Under the pieces are notes generated by a model. It saw only the letters and a list, made by a program, of their open reading frames with translations, did not search any database and was not told where the DNA came from. Positions 45,608 to 54,875 of a stretch of 64,000 bases of DNA are shown piece after piece. Position numbers and translations under genes: made by a program. The stretch is from Ruegeria sediminis (GTDB lineage: Bacteria > Pseudomonadota > Alphaproteobacteria > Rhodobacterales > Rhodobacteraceae): positions 682,001 to 746,000 of the forward strand of contig NZ_VCPD01000002.1 of the NCBI RefSeq assembly GCF_005938215.1, given 5' to 3'. How positions within the stretch are numbered: the stretch's first letter is position 1; each line of letters starts with the position of its first letter.

Positions 45608-47701
45608 TCAGCAACGGGCCTCGCGATGCAGGAGCACGTCCACCGCAGCGATCCGGTCCTGAAAGATGAAAAGCGGGTTGATCTCGATCTCGGCAATCTC
45701 GGCGCAGTCCGCCAGATAGGCTTGAGTGAGCGCATGAATGTCGCGGGCGATCCGTGCCAGATCGGCTGCTGGACGCCCGCGATAACCTCGCAAGAGCGCT
45801 GCCGAGCGCAACCCCTCCAATGCGCGCCGTACATCCGCGTCGCTGCACGGCAGAAGCAATGTCACCGCGTCGCCCAGAAGCTCTACCAGAACGCCACCGC
45901 TGCCAAGCACCAGCGCATGCCCGAATTGAGCATCGCGCCGCAAGGTCAGGATCAGTTCCGCCAATGGGGGCGGCGACATTGTCTCGACCAAAAAGCAGTC
46001 GCTGATCGCCTCGGCGTCATATGCAGCAACCGCGTCGTTCATCTGCACAATCGCCGCCTTCAGACCGGCCTGGTCCCTGATGTTCAGCGCGACGGCTCCC
46101 GCCTCGGTCTTGTGGGCCAGTCGCCGGCTCATCATCTTCAGCGCGACGGGAAAGCCGATCTCACCAGCAGCGCTCCCGACCTCTCGGGCGGGCACGACGC
46201 GGCCCTCGGGCACCGGCACACCGGCCCGTCGCAGCCAATCCTTGCCCACATCCTCTGTCTGCCCGGTCAGTGCGGCGGGGGCATGGGGCGGGATCAGCGG
46301 CGCAGGCGGGGAGGTCAGGATCCGCGCTCGTGCCGCGTTCCAGCACGCTGCATCCCGGATCGCATTCAGGGTTTCGTGTATGCCCTGCATCGGCGCGACC
46401 CCCTGTTCGATCAGCATCCGGCGGGTATCGGGATCCATGTTCTCGGGAATGGTGGCAAGGATCGCGGCGGGCACCTGACGTTCCGTGGCAGCGCGGGCAA
46501 AGGCCTCGGCGTCGTTCAGATAATACACCTTGGAGTCGTCCAGTCCTGCGGCGGGGTAATCCTGCACCAGCACCGTGAAATCGGGTGCCACGGCCTCGAG
46601 CGTTCGGGAGAACACCGGATAGGTGTGTTCGGGCTGGCCCCAGATCGGTGTCGTGTAGTCAAGCGGATTGGACACGGTGGCGATCTCGGGCAGCAGGGCC
46701 TTCAGCCCGGCGCGATCCGCACCTTCGATGGCCGGAAAGCTCAGGCCGATCTTTTCGGCGTGATCGGCCAGCATCGTGGCCCCGCCGCCCGAACAGGTGA
46801 ATCCCGCCACCCGCGCACCCCGAGGAGCGCCGGTCACGCACAATAGCTTGAGCGTTTCCAGAAATTGCGAGGGGTTGGTCACCGAGATCACGCCGCAGCG
46901 GTCAAAAAGCGCCTCGTAAAGCTCGTTCGCCCCGGACAGCGAGCCGGTATGGCTGATCGTCAGCGCGGCCCCGATCCTGGATCTGCCGGATTTCAGCGCG
47001 ACCACCGGCAGCCCGCGTTCCAGCGCGCGCAGCGCGGCGCGTTCGAACCGGGCGACATCCTGCAGCCCCTCGATATGCAGGCCGATGGCGCGCACCGCCG
47101 GGTCGGTCGCAAAGGCGTCGAGGTAGTCCTCGAGCCCAAGAACCGCCTGATTTCCCGCCGACACCATGTAGGCCATTGGCAGCGAACGCTGGCTCATCGT
47201 GATATCCGACGAGAACATGCCCGATTGGGTGACGATCGCCGCGCCATATCCCGGCGACCAGCCGCCGTGCTCAAATGACCACAGCGCGGAATTGCCCACA
47301 TAGTTGATCAGACCATAGCAATTGGGTCCGACCAACGCCAAATCGCCCGCCGCCTCGATCAGCGCCTGTTCCGCGGCGGCGTCACCGGTTTCCTTGAACC
47401 CGGCGGAAAAGCAGACAACACCACCCGCGCCCATCGCCGATAATTGCGCCAACGCTTCGGTAACCGCACCGGCGGCAATGGCCAGATAGGCCGCGTCGGG
47501 TGCCTCGGGCAGATCCGCGATGGTCGGCACGCAGGGCACCCCTTCCAGCCTGTCGCGTTTGGGGTTCACCGCCCACATCTGCCCGGCAAAGCCACGCCGG
47601 CGCGCCTCGCGGATGGCAATCGCCGCATCGCGCCCGCCAATGAACGCGATATGGCGCGGTGTCAGCAGGCGCTGGAAATTCTCACGCTGCGCCAGTCTCA
47701 T
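45608..47701 (-). CDS. Acetate-CoA ligase family protein (NDP-forming acyl-CoA synthetase)
   Basis: 697 aa with the domain order CoA-binding (RHIAFIGGRDAAIAIREARR, AIAAGAVTEALAQLSAMGAG), succinyl-CoA-ligase-like (GYGAAIVTQSGMFSSDITMS, ALTISHTGSLSGANELYEAL with the phospho-histidine region) and C-terminal ATP-grasp (EIGFPVALKMMSRRLAHKTE, LARIARDIHALTQAYLADCA, EIEINPLFIF). It forms or uses an acyl-CoA with ATP/ADP in the cytoplasm. It overlaps the acyl-CoA dehydrogenase gene by four bases, so the two probably act in sequence on the same acid. Confidence 0.9.
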   Translation of the reverse strand: MRLAQRENFQRLLTPRHIAFIGGRDAAIAIREARRRGFAGQMWAVNPKRDRLEGVPCVPTIADLPEAPDAAYLAIAAGAVTEALAQLSAMGAGGVVCFSAGFKETGDAAAEQALIEAAGDLALVGPNCYGLINYVGNSALWSFEHGGWSPGYGAAIVTQSGMFSSDITMSQRSLPMAYMVSAGNQAVLGLEDYLDAFATDPAVRAIGLHIEGLQDVARFERAALRALERGLPVVALKSGRSRIGAALTISHTGSLSGANELYEALFDRCGVISVTNPSQFLETLKLLCVTGAPRGARVAGFTCSGGGATMLADHAEKIGLSFPAIEGADRAGLKALLPEIATVSNPLDYTTPIWGQPEHTYPVFSRTLEAVAPDFTVLVQDYPAAGLDDSKVYYLNDAEAFARAATERQVPAAILATIPENMDPDTRRMLIEQGVAPMQGIHETLNAIRDAACWNAARARILTSPPAPLIPPHAPAALTGQTEDVGKDWLRRAGVPVPEGRVVPAREVGSAAGEIGFPVALKMMSRRLAHKTEAGAVALNIRDQAGLKAAIVQMNDAVAAYDAEAISDCFLVETMSPPPLAELILTLRRDAQFGHALVLGSGGVLVELLGDAVTLLLPCSDADVRRALEGLRSAALLRGYRGRPAADLARIARDIHALTQAYLADCAEIAEIEINPLFIFQDRIAAVDVLLHREARC

Positions 47702-48858
47702 GCACCAAGCGGCCTCAGCATCGAGCGGGTGATGATATGGCGCTGGATCTCGCTGGTTCCGTCCCAGATCCGTTCCAGCCGGCTATCCCGCCACAGACGC
47801 TGAACCGGCAACTCCTCCATCAGCCCCATGCCGCCAAAGATCTGCACCGCGTCATCGGCGATCCGGCCCAGCATTTCCGAGCAGAAGACCTTGACCATCG
47901 CCGCATCCTGATCGGCGATCCGGCCGGCCTGATGGCGGGCAACCGCGTCCGTCACCATCAGGTTGGCCGCGCGCAGGTTCATCGCCCCGTCCGCCAGCCG
48001 GAACCCGGTTGCCTGGAACGCGCCGATCGGCTTGCCGAACTGGCGGCGGCTGGCGGCCCATTCGGTCGCCATGTCCAGAATGCGCTCGGCCTTGCCGCAG
48101 CAGGACGCCCCGACCCAGATGCGCCCCATGCCCAGCCACTGACCGGCGATCTCGAAGCCCCTGCCTTCTTCGCCCAGGACCTGGCCGGGGCCAAGACGGA
48201 CATTGTCGAAATGCAGTTCGAACGTCTTGTAGCCGCGATAGCTGACCGATTTCGTGCCTTCGCGACAGACAAATCCGGGCGTGCCGACATCCACCAGAAA
48301 GGCGGTGACGCGCTTGCGCGGCCCGCGCGGTGTGTCATCCGCACCGGTGGCGGCAAAGACGATGGCGAAATCGGGCATGCAGGGGCCCGAGATGAAATGC
48401 TTGGAGCCGTTCAGGATCCAGTCGTCCCCATCCCGGCGGGCGTTGGATTTCATCGCCATCGCATCCGACCCGGCATCGGGTTCGGTCAGGCCGAACAATT
48501 CGCGCTTCTCGCCGCGCACGCTGGGCAGCAGGTATTTCTCGCGCTGGTCGCCCTCACAGGCCAGCAGGATCTCGGTCGGGCGGGCGGCCCAGCTGTGCAG
48601 GGCGTGGGTGGTCTTGCCGTATTCCTGCTCGATGATGCGCTGCGCCGACAGGTCAAGACCGCCGCCGCCGACCTCTTCGGGCAGGTTGCAGGAAAAAAGG
48701 CCAAGCTCGTGGGACCTTGCCTCGATACGCCGGCCAATCTCTTCGGGGACATATCCCAGCCGGTCGACCTCGTCCTCGTGCGGCATCATTTCGGTTTCCA
48801 CGAACTTGCGGACCGTGGCTGTAAGCAATTCGTGCTCGTGGCTGGTTTCCATGTACAT
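47698..48858 (-). CDS. Acyl-CoA dehydrogenase family protein
   Basis: 386 aa with FAD-binding and substrate motifs LFGLTEPDAGSDAMAMKSNA, GSKHFISGP, the RRQFGKPIGAFQATGFRLAD helix and DDAVQIFGGMGLMEELPVQR. At the usual catalytic-base position (IYEGT in medium-chain enzymes) this protein has ERIWDGTSEIQRHI, with aspartate at residue 366. The start was chosen because AAAGG is 7 bases upstream of ATG; an ATG two codons later is an alternative. It follows the permease genes by 13 bases. It probably introduces a double bond for the CaiD-like hydratase. Confidence 0.9.
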   Translation of the reverse strand: MYMETSHEHELLTATVRKFVETEMMPHEDEVDRLGYVPEEIGRRIEARSHELGLFSCNLPEEVGGGGLDLSAQRIIEQEYGKTTHALHSWAARPTEILLACEGDQREKYLLPSVRGEKRELFGLTEPDAGSDAMAMKSNARRDGDDWILNGSKHFISGPCMPDFAIVFAATGADDTPRGPRKRVTAFLVDVGTPGFVCREGTKSVSYRGYKTFELHFDNVRLGPGQVLGEEGRGFEIAGQWLGMGRIWVGASCCGKAERILDMATEWAASRRQFGKPIGAFQATGFRLADGAMNLRAANLMVTDAVARHQAGRIADQDAAMVKVFCSEMLGRIADDAVQIFGGMGLMEELPVQRLWRDSRLERIWDGTSEIQRHIITRSMLRPLGA

Positions 48859-48871
48859 TTCGGAACCTTTC

Positions 48872-49669
48872 TCAGCTTCTGCTCTCACCCGCGTTGCGCC
48901 GCGACAGGATGGCCGAGACGACAAAGGCGATGATCGTGATCGCGATAAGAACTACGGCCGCGGCGGCCACGGTCGGGTCGGTGTTTTCGCGGATCCCGTT
49001 CCACATGCGGCGCGGCAGCGTGTAGACGCTGAACTTGGAGATGAAGAGCGTCACGACGATCTCGTCCCAACTCAGGATGAAGGCAAAGAGCGCCCCGGCA
49101 AAGACTCCTGGCCGGATCGAGGGCAGGATGACCCGCCGCATGGTGGTCCAGTTCGATGCTCCCAGGTTCTTTGACGCCTGCTCGAGCCGGGGATCGAATG
49201 TGGCAAGCGAGGCGCTGACCGTGATCAGCACCATCGGCGCGGCCAGGATCGTATGGGCCAGGATCAGCCCGAGATAGCTGTCCAGCAGGCCAAGGGGAAT
49301 CCAGAGCCGGTAGAAGGCCATGGCCGAGATGATTTGCGGAATGATCAGCGGCAGCAGCAGGAAGGCGCGGACAAGCTCGCTGTATTTCGACGAGACACGC
49401 CACAGGCCAATGGCACAGAGTGTGCCCAGAAACGTGGCCAGCACCGAGGTCGACAGCGCGATGACCCCGCTTTGAAAGAAGCTCGACAGCCATTCCTCGC
49501 TGGTGAAAAGGTGCTGGAAATGCCGCAGCGACAGCTCGTTCCCGGGCATCGACAGGAACCGTTTGGGCGTCAGCGAGACCGGGATGGCGATCAGCGCCGG
49601 CGTCACCAGGAACAGCAGCAGCACCCAAGCGCCGGCGCGGTTGAACAGGGAAAACAGGCCCGGTCTCAT
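48872..49669 (-). CDS. Polyamine/cation-type ABC transporter permease (PotC-like)
   Basis: 265 aa, six hydrophobic segments beginning LFNRAGAWVLLLFLVTPALI. The EAA loop is visible as LEQASKNLGASNWTTMRRVI. The start MRPGLFSLF overlaps the stop of the first permease gene. PotC-type permeases work with PotB-, PotD- and PotA-like partners, all encoded just upstream. Confidence 0.9.
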   Translation of the reverse strand: MRPGLFSLFNRAGAWVLLLFLVTPALIAIPVSLTPKRFLSMPGNELSLRHFQHLFTSEEWLSSFFQSGVIALSTSVLATFLGTLCAIGLWRVSSKYSELVRAFLLLPLIIPQIISAMAFYRLWIPLGLLDSYLGLILAHTILAAPMVLITVSASLATFDPRLEQASKNLGASNWTTMRRVILPSIRPGVFAGALFAFILSWDEIVVTLFISKFSVYTLPRRMWNGIRENTDPTVAAAAVVLIAITIIAFVVSAILSRRNAGESRS

Positions 49670-50514
49670 CGCGTGCTGCCTCCGAAGACGGCGCTGAGTT
49701 TCATGAAGCGCGACATGATCCACAGCATGGCCAGAACGCCCGCCAGCATCAGCGCCGCCAGCATCGCCGCGGTGCCCCATTTCAAGGTGACGAGTAGCTG
49801 GACCGAGATGTATTCGGCCACCATCAGAACCTTGCCACCGCCCAACACCGCCGGGGTGACGTAGAAGCCGAGGCTGAGGATGAAGACCAGAAGGGTCGAG
49901 GCGACGATGCCCGGCAGGGTCAGCGGCAGGTAGATGCGCCAGAAGGTCTGGCTGCCGCTGGCGCCTAGGTTGCGCGACGCGTCCATGACCCGTGAATCGA
50001 GCGATTGCATGCTGACCAGCAGCGGCAGCACCGCATAGGGGATCATGTAATGCACCATGCCGATCAGCACCCCCAGCTCGTTGCGCATGAAGGCGATCGG
50101 GGCCGAGATCAGGCCGAGTGTCTCAAACGTGTTGTTGACCAGCCCGTTGCGCCCCAAGAGCATCAGCCAGGAAAAGGTCCGCACCAGAATCGAGATCCAG
50201 AACGAGACGAGCAGAAGGGTGAGCATGTAGTTCTTCTGCCGCAGATGGCAGTGCACCATGGCATAGGCGATCGAATAGCCCAGCGACACGCTGAAGATGG
50301 TCGTGATCACGCAGATACGCAGGGTCGTCCAGACGATCCGCAACAGCGAGTCGCTTTCATATAGCTTGCGATAGTTTCCAAGCCCCGGTTCGGGATCGGT
50401 CACGCTGAGCCACATGATGTTCAGGATCGGGCCGAGATAGAGCGCGACCACGAGCACCAGAAGCGGTGCGACGATGGCCCAGCCGGGGTGGATATGTCTT
50501 GCCACTGCGTTCAT
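49666..50514 (-). CDS. Polyamine/cation-type ABC transporter permease (PotB-like)
   Basis: 282 aa with a first helix WAIVAPLLVLVVALYLGPIL and five more. The EAA loop is MDASRNLGASGSQTFWRIYL. The start MNAVARHIHP was chosen because it opens the hydrophobic region correctly and sits 59 bases after the binding-protein stop, behind a strong hairpin. Inner membrane; partner of the PotC-like permease. Confidence 0.9.
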   Translation of the reverse strand: MNAVARHIHPGWAIVAPLLVLVVALYLGPILNIMWLSVTDPEPGLGNYRKLYESDSLLRIVWTTLRICVITTIFSVSLGYSIAYAMVHCHLRQKNYMLTLLLVSFWISILVRTFSWLMLLGRNGLVNNTFETLGLISAPIAFMRNELGVLIGMVHYMIPYAVLPLLVSMQSLDSRVMDASRNLGASGSQTFWRIYLPLTLPGIVASTLLVFILSLGFYVTPAVLGGGKVLMVAEYISVQLLVTLKWGTAAMLAALMLAGVLAMLWIMSRFMKLSAVFGGSTR

Positions 50515-50528
50515 GTCCGTGTTCCGAA

Positions 50529-50566
50529 CGGCCGCGCCCGGTCGCCGCGGGCGGCGGGCGCGGCCG
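50529..50566 (-). promoter_or_regulatory. Intra-operon hairpin between binding-protein and permease genes
   Basis: A perfect 12-bp stem CGGCCGCGCCCG (50529-50540) / CGGGCGCGGCCG (50555-50566) with a 14-base loop. It lies between the solute-binding-protein stop and the PotB-like start, the same place as the hairpin in the first ABC operon. No T-tract on either strand. Likely effect: stabilise the binding-protein message relative to the permeases. Confidence 0.68.
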
Positions 50567-50573
50567 CAGGGTC

Positions 50574-51683
50574 CTAGCTGATGGCCTCGAGGAAGGCGTT
50601 CACCGCGTCGCCGCCATTCTCGCCCCACCAGGTCGGGTCGTTGTAGACGATCTTGTCGATGTTCATCGCCGAGGTGATCGCATAGGGCTGCTGGTCCTCG
50701 GGGATTTCGCCAAAGGCCGCCGGGTTCGACGGCGTCATGCCAAGGCAATCGAGCAGTTTCAGCTGCGCGGGGACCTCCTGTGCGGTGGCGATGAACTGCA
50801 TCACCGCCTCGCGGCCGGCCGGGTTGCCCTTGGGCACGATATAGGCGCCGGGCATGGCCATGGCCTGGTTGTTGACCAGCTTGAAACGGCCGTCGGTATC
50901 GTTCTCGATATTGCGCCCCCGATTCTGCCAGATGATGGCCATGGTGACCTCGTTGTTGACTACCATCGAATGCACTTCGGAGCCCGAGCCCCAATAGATG
51001 CTGTCATCCTTGATCGACTTGATCTTGTTCAGCGCCCGATCCATGTCGAGCGGATACAGCGCGTCGCCAGCCACACCATCGGCCATCAGCGCCGCCTCGA
51101 GCGAGCCGTTGGCCCATTTGTAAAGCGCCCGTGTGCCCGGGAAATTGGCGGTGTCGAAGAAGTCCTTCCAGTCCTTGGGCGGGTTGTCGCCATAGGCCTC
51201 GGTGTCATAGACGAAGGCATAGCCGTAGAGGATCACCGACACCCCGTATTCCAGCGCATAGCCCGGCAGGGTCTTGTCCTTGCTGACGATGTCATAGTCG
51301 ATGGGTTCCAGGTGCCCGGTCGGGCCAAGCGACACGGCGTTGAACAGGTCCGCATCGGCCACATCGGCGGTCACGTTGCCGCTGTCCACCATTTCCTTGA
51401 TCTTGCCTTCGAGCGGGCCGGAGGTGTCGAATTTCACCCCCTTGCCGGTGGCCGCGGTAAAGGCATCGCCAATGGCCGAACCGTGGCATTCGACCGACTG
51501 GCCGCCCCAGTTCCACATCACGACATGGTCGGCCGCCGCCTGCGCGTCGCCCGCCAGCACGGCGTTCATGGCGACACCCGAGGCACCGCAGAGCGCCAGA
51601 AAGGTCCGCCGGTCCATGCGCCCCTCCTTGTAGGCATGGGCGCTTTCGGTGAGCATTTCCTTCATGAATTGCTTGTCTTGCAT
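50574..51683 (-). CDS. ABC transporter solute-binding protein (PotD-like), Tat-type signal
   Basis: 369 aa. The N-terminus has an unusual 20-residue leader, then DRRTFLALCGASG (twin arginine at 25-26) and a cleavage site near AQAA (res. 47-50), so Tat export is likely. The mature protein fits the PotD/spermidine-putrescine-type group (YGVSVILYGYAFVYDTEAYG, PKDWKDFFDTANFPGTRALY, AIIWQNRGRNIENDTDGRF). Aromatic residues (WNWGGQSVE, YWGSGSEVH) could cage a cationic amine. The ATG follows AGGAGGA. Ligand unknown; a positively charged nitrogen compound is the best guess. Confidence 0.88.
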   Translation of the reverse strand: MQDKQFMKEMLTESAHAYKEGRMDRRTFLALCGASGVAMNAVLAGDAQAAADHVVMWNWGGQSVECHGSAIGDAFTAATGKGVKFDTSGPLEGKIKEMVDSGNVTADVADADLFNAVSLGPTGHLEPIDYDIVSKDKTLPGYALEYGVSVILYGYAFVYDTEAYGDNPPKDWKDFFDTANFPGTRALYKWANGSLEAALMADGVAGDALYPLDMDRALNKIKSIKDDSIYWGSGSEVHSMVVNNEVTMAIIWQNRGRNIENDTDGRFKLVNNQAMAMPGAYIVPKGNPAGREAVMQFIATAQEVPAQLKLLDCLGMTPSNPAAFGEIPEDQQPYAITSAMNIDKIVYNDPTWWGENGGDAVNAFLEAIS

Positions 51684-51762
51684 TTCGTCCTCCTTGTCAG
51701 ATGCCCAAGGCCTTGCCGGGCGATTGTTGCGACGCCTTGACCGGCGTTCTTCGGGTGCTCAT

Positions 51763-52764
51763 TCAGCTTTCGTTTAGTTCCACCGCCGCCTCGTCCTGCC
51801 AGCTCAGCTCGACGGTTTCGCCCTCGTGCAAAGCCTGACGGTTGCGCCAGACGTCGATATCCACCTCGATCTGTTCCGCCTGGGTGGTCTCGACGATGAT
51901 CCGCTGCATCGACCCGAAATAGGTGATGCTGGCGATCGTGCCCCGGCGCCGGGCCTGCGGATGGCCGGTGCCCAGGTGAATGTCGATCTTCTCCGGGCGC
52001 AGCGCGAAGACGGCGCCGTTCTGTTGAACGAAGTTCGACTTGCCCAGGAAACTGGCGGCAAAGCGGGTTGCGGGCCGTTCGTACAGCTCCTGCGGCGAGC
52101 CCACCTGTTCGATGGCGCCGTCGCGCATGATGACGATGCGGTCGGACATCGACAGCGCCTCTTCCTGGTCGTGGGTGACATAGATGAAGGTCGTCCCCAC
52201 CCGGCGGTGAATGTCCTTGAGCTGTTCCTGCACCTCGACCCGCAGTTTCTTGTCGAGCGCGCCCAGCGGCTCGTCCAGCAGCAGGACCGGCGGCGCGAAA
52301 CACAGCGCCCGCGCCAGCGCCACCCGCTGTTGCTGACCACCCGAAAGCTGGCCGGGCTTGCGCGTGGCGAAATCCTGCAACTGCACCAGTTCCAGCATCT
52401 CGTCGACGCGGGCCCGGATCTCGCCCTCAGCCCGTTTGCGCACGCTGAGCGCATAGCCGATATTGTCGCGCACCGTCATGTGCGGGAACAGGGCATAGCC
52501 CTGGAACACCATCCCGAAGTTGCGCTTTTCGGCAGGGACGTTGGCGATCGAGGTTCCGTCCAGCGCGATATCGCCGCTGGTGATGTCCAGAAACCCCGCG
52601 ATCATCATCAACAGAGTCGTCTTGCCCGAGCCCGAGGGGCCAAGCAGGGTCAGGAACTCACCCCTGCGGATTTCCAGTTCGACCTCATTGACGGCCCGGA
52701 ACGCGCCGAAATACTTCGACACCCCCTCGATCCGCAGGCTCCCACCGGAGAACGCGTCGGCCAT
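51763..52764 (-). CDS. ABC transporter ATP-binding protein (PotA-like)
   Basis: 333 aa. Walker A GPSGSGKTT (about res. 42-50), Q-loop FQGYALFPH, signature LSGGQQQRVALARAL, Walker B LLLDEPLGALD, switch VTHDQEEALSMSDR, and a TOBE domain in the last 90 residues (VFALRPEKIDIHLGTG, GTIASITYFGSMQRIIVETT). It begins directly after the BKACE stop, so a catabolic enzyme and the transporter are translationally coupled. Confidence 0.92.
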   Translation of the reverse strand: MADAFSGGSLRIEGVSKYFGAFRAVNEVELEIRRGEFLTLLGPSGSGKTTLLMMIAGFLDITSGDIALDGTSIANVPAEKRNFGMVFQGYALFPHMTVRDNIGYALSVRKRAEGEIRARVDEMLELVQLQDFATRKPGQLSGGQQQRVALARALCFAPPVLLLDEPLGALDKKLRVEVQEQLKDIHRRVGTTFIYVTHDQEEALSMSDRIVIMRDGAIEQVGSPQELYERPATRFAASFLGKSNFVQQNGAVFALRPEKIDIHLGTGHPQARRRGTIASITYFGSMQRIIVETTQAEQIEVDIDVWRNRQALHEGETVELSWQDEAAVELNES

Positions 52765-53655
52765 CTACCCCTCCGCCCCGCGCAGTTTCAGCTTGTTGCG
52801 GGCCTCGCTCGGTGTCAGCAGGCGCGCGCCCATGCGTTCGATGATCTCGCGCGCGCGGGTCACCAATTGACCGTTGGTCGCCATGACGCCACGTTCGAGA
52901 TAGATGTTGTCCTCCAGCCCGACGCGGATATTGCCGCCTAGCGCAACTGCGGAGGCGGCCATCGGCATCTGGCCGCGCCCGATGCCGAAACTGGCCCAGC
53001 TGGCCCCTGCCGGCAGTTTCGATTTCATCGCCACCATGGTTTCGACATCCTGTTCCGCGCCCCAGGGGATGCCGAGGCACAGCTGGAACATCGGCGGCGC
53101 GTCGATCAGGCCCTCGGCGATCATCGCCTTTGCAAACCGGATATGGCCGAGGTCGAACACTTCCAGTTCGGGCTTCACACCCCATTCCTGCACCAGCGCC
53201 GCCATCCGGCGCAGGGTCGGTGGGGTGGAAATGTAGATCATGTCGGTATCCGAGAAGTTCAGCGTCCCGCAATCCAGCGAACAGATATCGGGGCGGCATT
53301 CCTCGATATGGGCCAGCCGGTCCTCGGGGCCGATCATGTCGGTGCCCGGTCCGGGCATGGCCGGATTGGCGGGGTCGGAAGTCCAGTCACCGCCCATGCC
53401 TGCGGTCAGGTTGATCACGACGTCGGTGCCGCTGTCGCGCACCCTGTCGACGATCTCCTTGAACAGTTTTGGATCGCGCGAGCCCTGGCCGGTTTCCGGA
53501 TCGCGGGCGTGGATATGGGCGATGGCCGCGCCGGCCTTTGCGGCTTCGATTGCGGCCTCGGCAATCGCTTTGGGCGTGACCGGGACATGCGGGCTTTTTC
53601 CGGTTGTGTCACCGGCGCCGGTAACGGCGCAGGTCAGCACGACTTCGTAGTTCAT
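52765..53655 (-). CDS. Beta-keto acid cleavage enzyme (BKACE, DUF849)
   Basis: 296 aa. BKACE enzymes condense a beta-keto acid with acetyl-CoA to give acetoacetate plus a new acyl-CoA. Family motifs are [20 protein letters not shown], the metal histidines in [35 protein letters not shown], and [20 protein letters not shown]. Members include 3-keto-5-aminohexanoate and dehydrocarnitine cleavage enzymes. Here it is first in the minus-strand transporter operon, divergent from a GlxA/CdhR-type regulator, and a carnitine-dehydrogenase-like gene is nearby. A carnitine-like keto acid is therefore the leading substrate guess. Confidence 0.9.
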   Translation of the reverse strand: MNYEVVLTCAVTGAGDTTGKSPHVPVTPKAIAEAAIEAAKAGAAIAHIHARDPETGQGSRDPKLFKEIVDRVRDSGTDVVINLTAGMGGDWTSDPANPAMPGPGTDMIGPEDRLAHIEECRPDICSLDCGTLNFSDTDMIYISTPPTLRRMAALVQEWGVKPELEVFDLGHIRFAKAMIAEGLIDAPPMFQLCLGIPWGAEQDVETMVAMKSKLPAGASWASFGIGRGQMPMAASAVALGGNIRVGLEDNIYLERGVMATNGQLVTRAREIIERMGARLLTPSEARNKLKLRGAEG

Positions 53656-53738
53656 GCGAATTTTCCCTGTTGTTTACTCCAATTTGCTGGCCCGATCCCC
53701 TCGAAAACTATCGATTATTCGCCGCATTTGACGTGTTC

Positions 53739-54875
53739 ATGTCGAAAAATACTGATACGGTGCAAAGAATTGTAACCTCGGGAAACGTCATGCAGCTCGA
53801 CTTGTTGAACCCTCAGGACAGAGGTCAGGTCCATTCGGTTTTCGTGGTGGTGCCGCGGTTCAACCTGACGACCCTGATCACGATGATCGAGACCATGCGG
53901 ATCGGAAACTACCTGTCATCCGAGCGCTTGTTCTCGTGGGAGGTGACCTCGTTCGACGGGTTGAACTTGGGGGCCAGCAACGGCGTGCGGGTGCATTTGG
54001 ACACCGAGCCGGAACAGACCGCGTCGGCGGATCAGGTCTTTGTGTTGGCCAGCTGGGGCGGCGAGCACTATCAAAACAAGGCGCTGGCCTCTTGGCTGCG
54101 CAAGCGCGCCCGCCGAGGCGAACGCATCTGTGCGGTAGAGCTTGGCTGCTATCTTGTCGCCCGAGCCGGGCTGATGGATGGCAAGGAGGCCACGACGCAT
54201 TGGTCCTGGATCAACGGCTTTCAAGAGAAATTCGACCAGATTTCCGTTGTCGAGCAACTGTTCACCATCGACGGACGGATCCTGACCTGTGCCGGCGGCA
54301 TGGCCGGGGTCGATCTGATGCTGCGGCTGATCGAGCAGTCGCACGGGGCGAGTTTCTCGGGCGAGATCGCCGACCAGATGCTGCACAATCCGATCCGCAA
54401 GGGATCGTCCTCGCAGCGCCGGACCATGGGGCGTGGTACGGAATCGATCCTGCCGCTGGTGCGGCAAGCCATGACGCTGATCGAACGCAACATCGAAGAG
54501 CCGCTGACAGTGCCCGAAATCGCCGCCGCGCTGGACGTGTCACAGCGTCAGCTGGAGCGGCAGTTCAAGAAACATGTCGGCTGCACCGTCGTTCAGTTCG
54601 GTCTGTTGCGCCGGTTGCAGAACGCACGTGTCCTGCTGATCGCCACAGAACTCAGCGTGCGGGAAATCGCCACCGCCTCCGGCTTCAACACGCTGTCGCA
54701 TTTCTCTTACTCGTTCAGCAAGTTCTTCGGTCGCAGGCCCTCAGACTATCGCGAAGCCTGGCCCTCGAACGAGACCGCGCCGACCTGGCCCGGCACCCTG
54801 TCGGATTTTCTGCACGCGCTTAATTCGGGTGAGAAGCGCGCTACTGCGCCTCTCGCGCCTCCCGAAGAGCATTGA
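53739..54875 (+). CDS. GlxA-family AraC-type transcriptional regulator (CdhR-like)
   Basis: 378 aa from MSKNTDTVQR; longer (to 53670) and shorter (MQLDLLNPQD) starts are possible. The N-terminal DJ-1/PfpI-like domain (HSVFVVVPRFNLTTLITMIE, VFVLASWGGEHYQNKALASW, AVELGCYLVARAGLMDG) is followed by an AraC DNA-binding domain (LTVPEIAAALDVSQRQLERQ, LSVREIATASGFNTLSHFSY). This architecture is shared with regulators of carnitine and betaine catabolism. It is divergent from BKACE, and its 3' end overlaps the convergent dehydrogenase gene by 35 bases. It probably activates one or both flanking operons. Confidence 0.9.
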   Translation: MSKNTDTVQRIVTSGNVMQLDLLNPQDRGQVHSVFVVVPRFNLTTLITMIETMRIGNYLSSERLFSWEVTSFDGLNLGASNGVRVHLDTEPEQTASADQVFVLASWGGEHYQNKALASWLRKRARRGERICAVELGCYLVARAGLMDGKEATTHWSWINGFQEKFDQISVVEQLFTIDGRILTCAGGMAGVDLMLRLIEQSHGASFSGEIADQMLHNPIRKGSSSQRRTMGRGTESILPLVRQAMTLIERNIEEPLTVPEIAAALDVSQRQLERQFKKHVGCTVVQFGLLRRLQNARVLLIATELSVREIATASGFNTLSHFSYSFSKFFGRRPSDYREAWPSNETAPTWPGTLSDFLHALNSGEKRATAPLAPPEEH

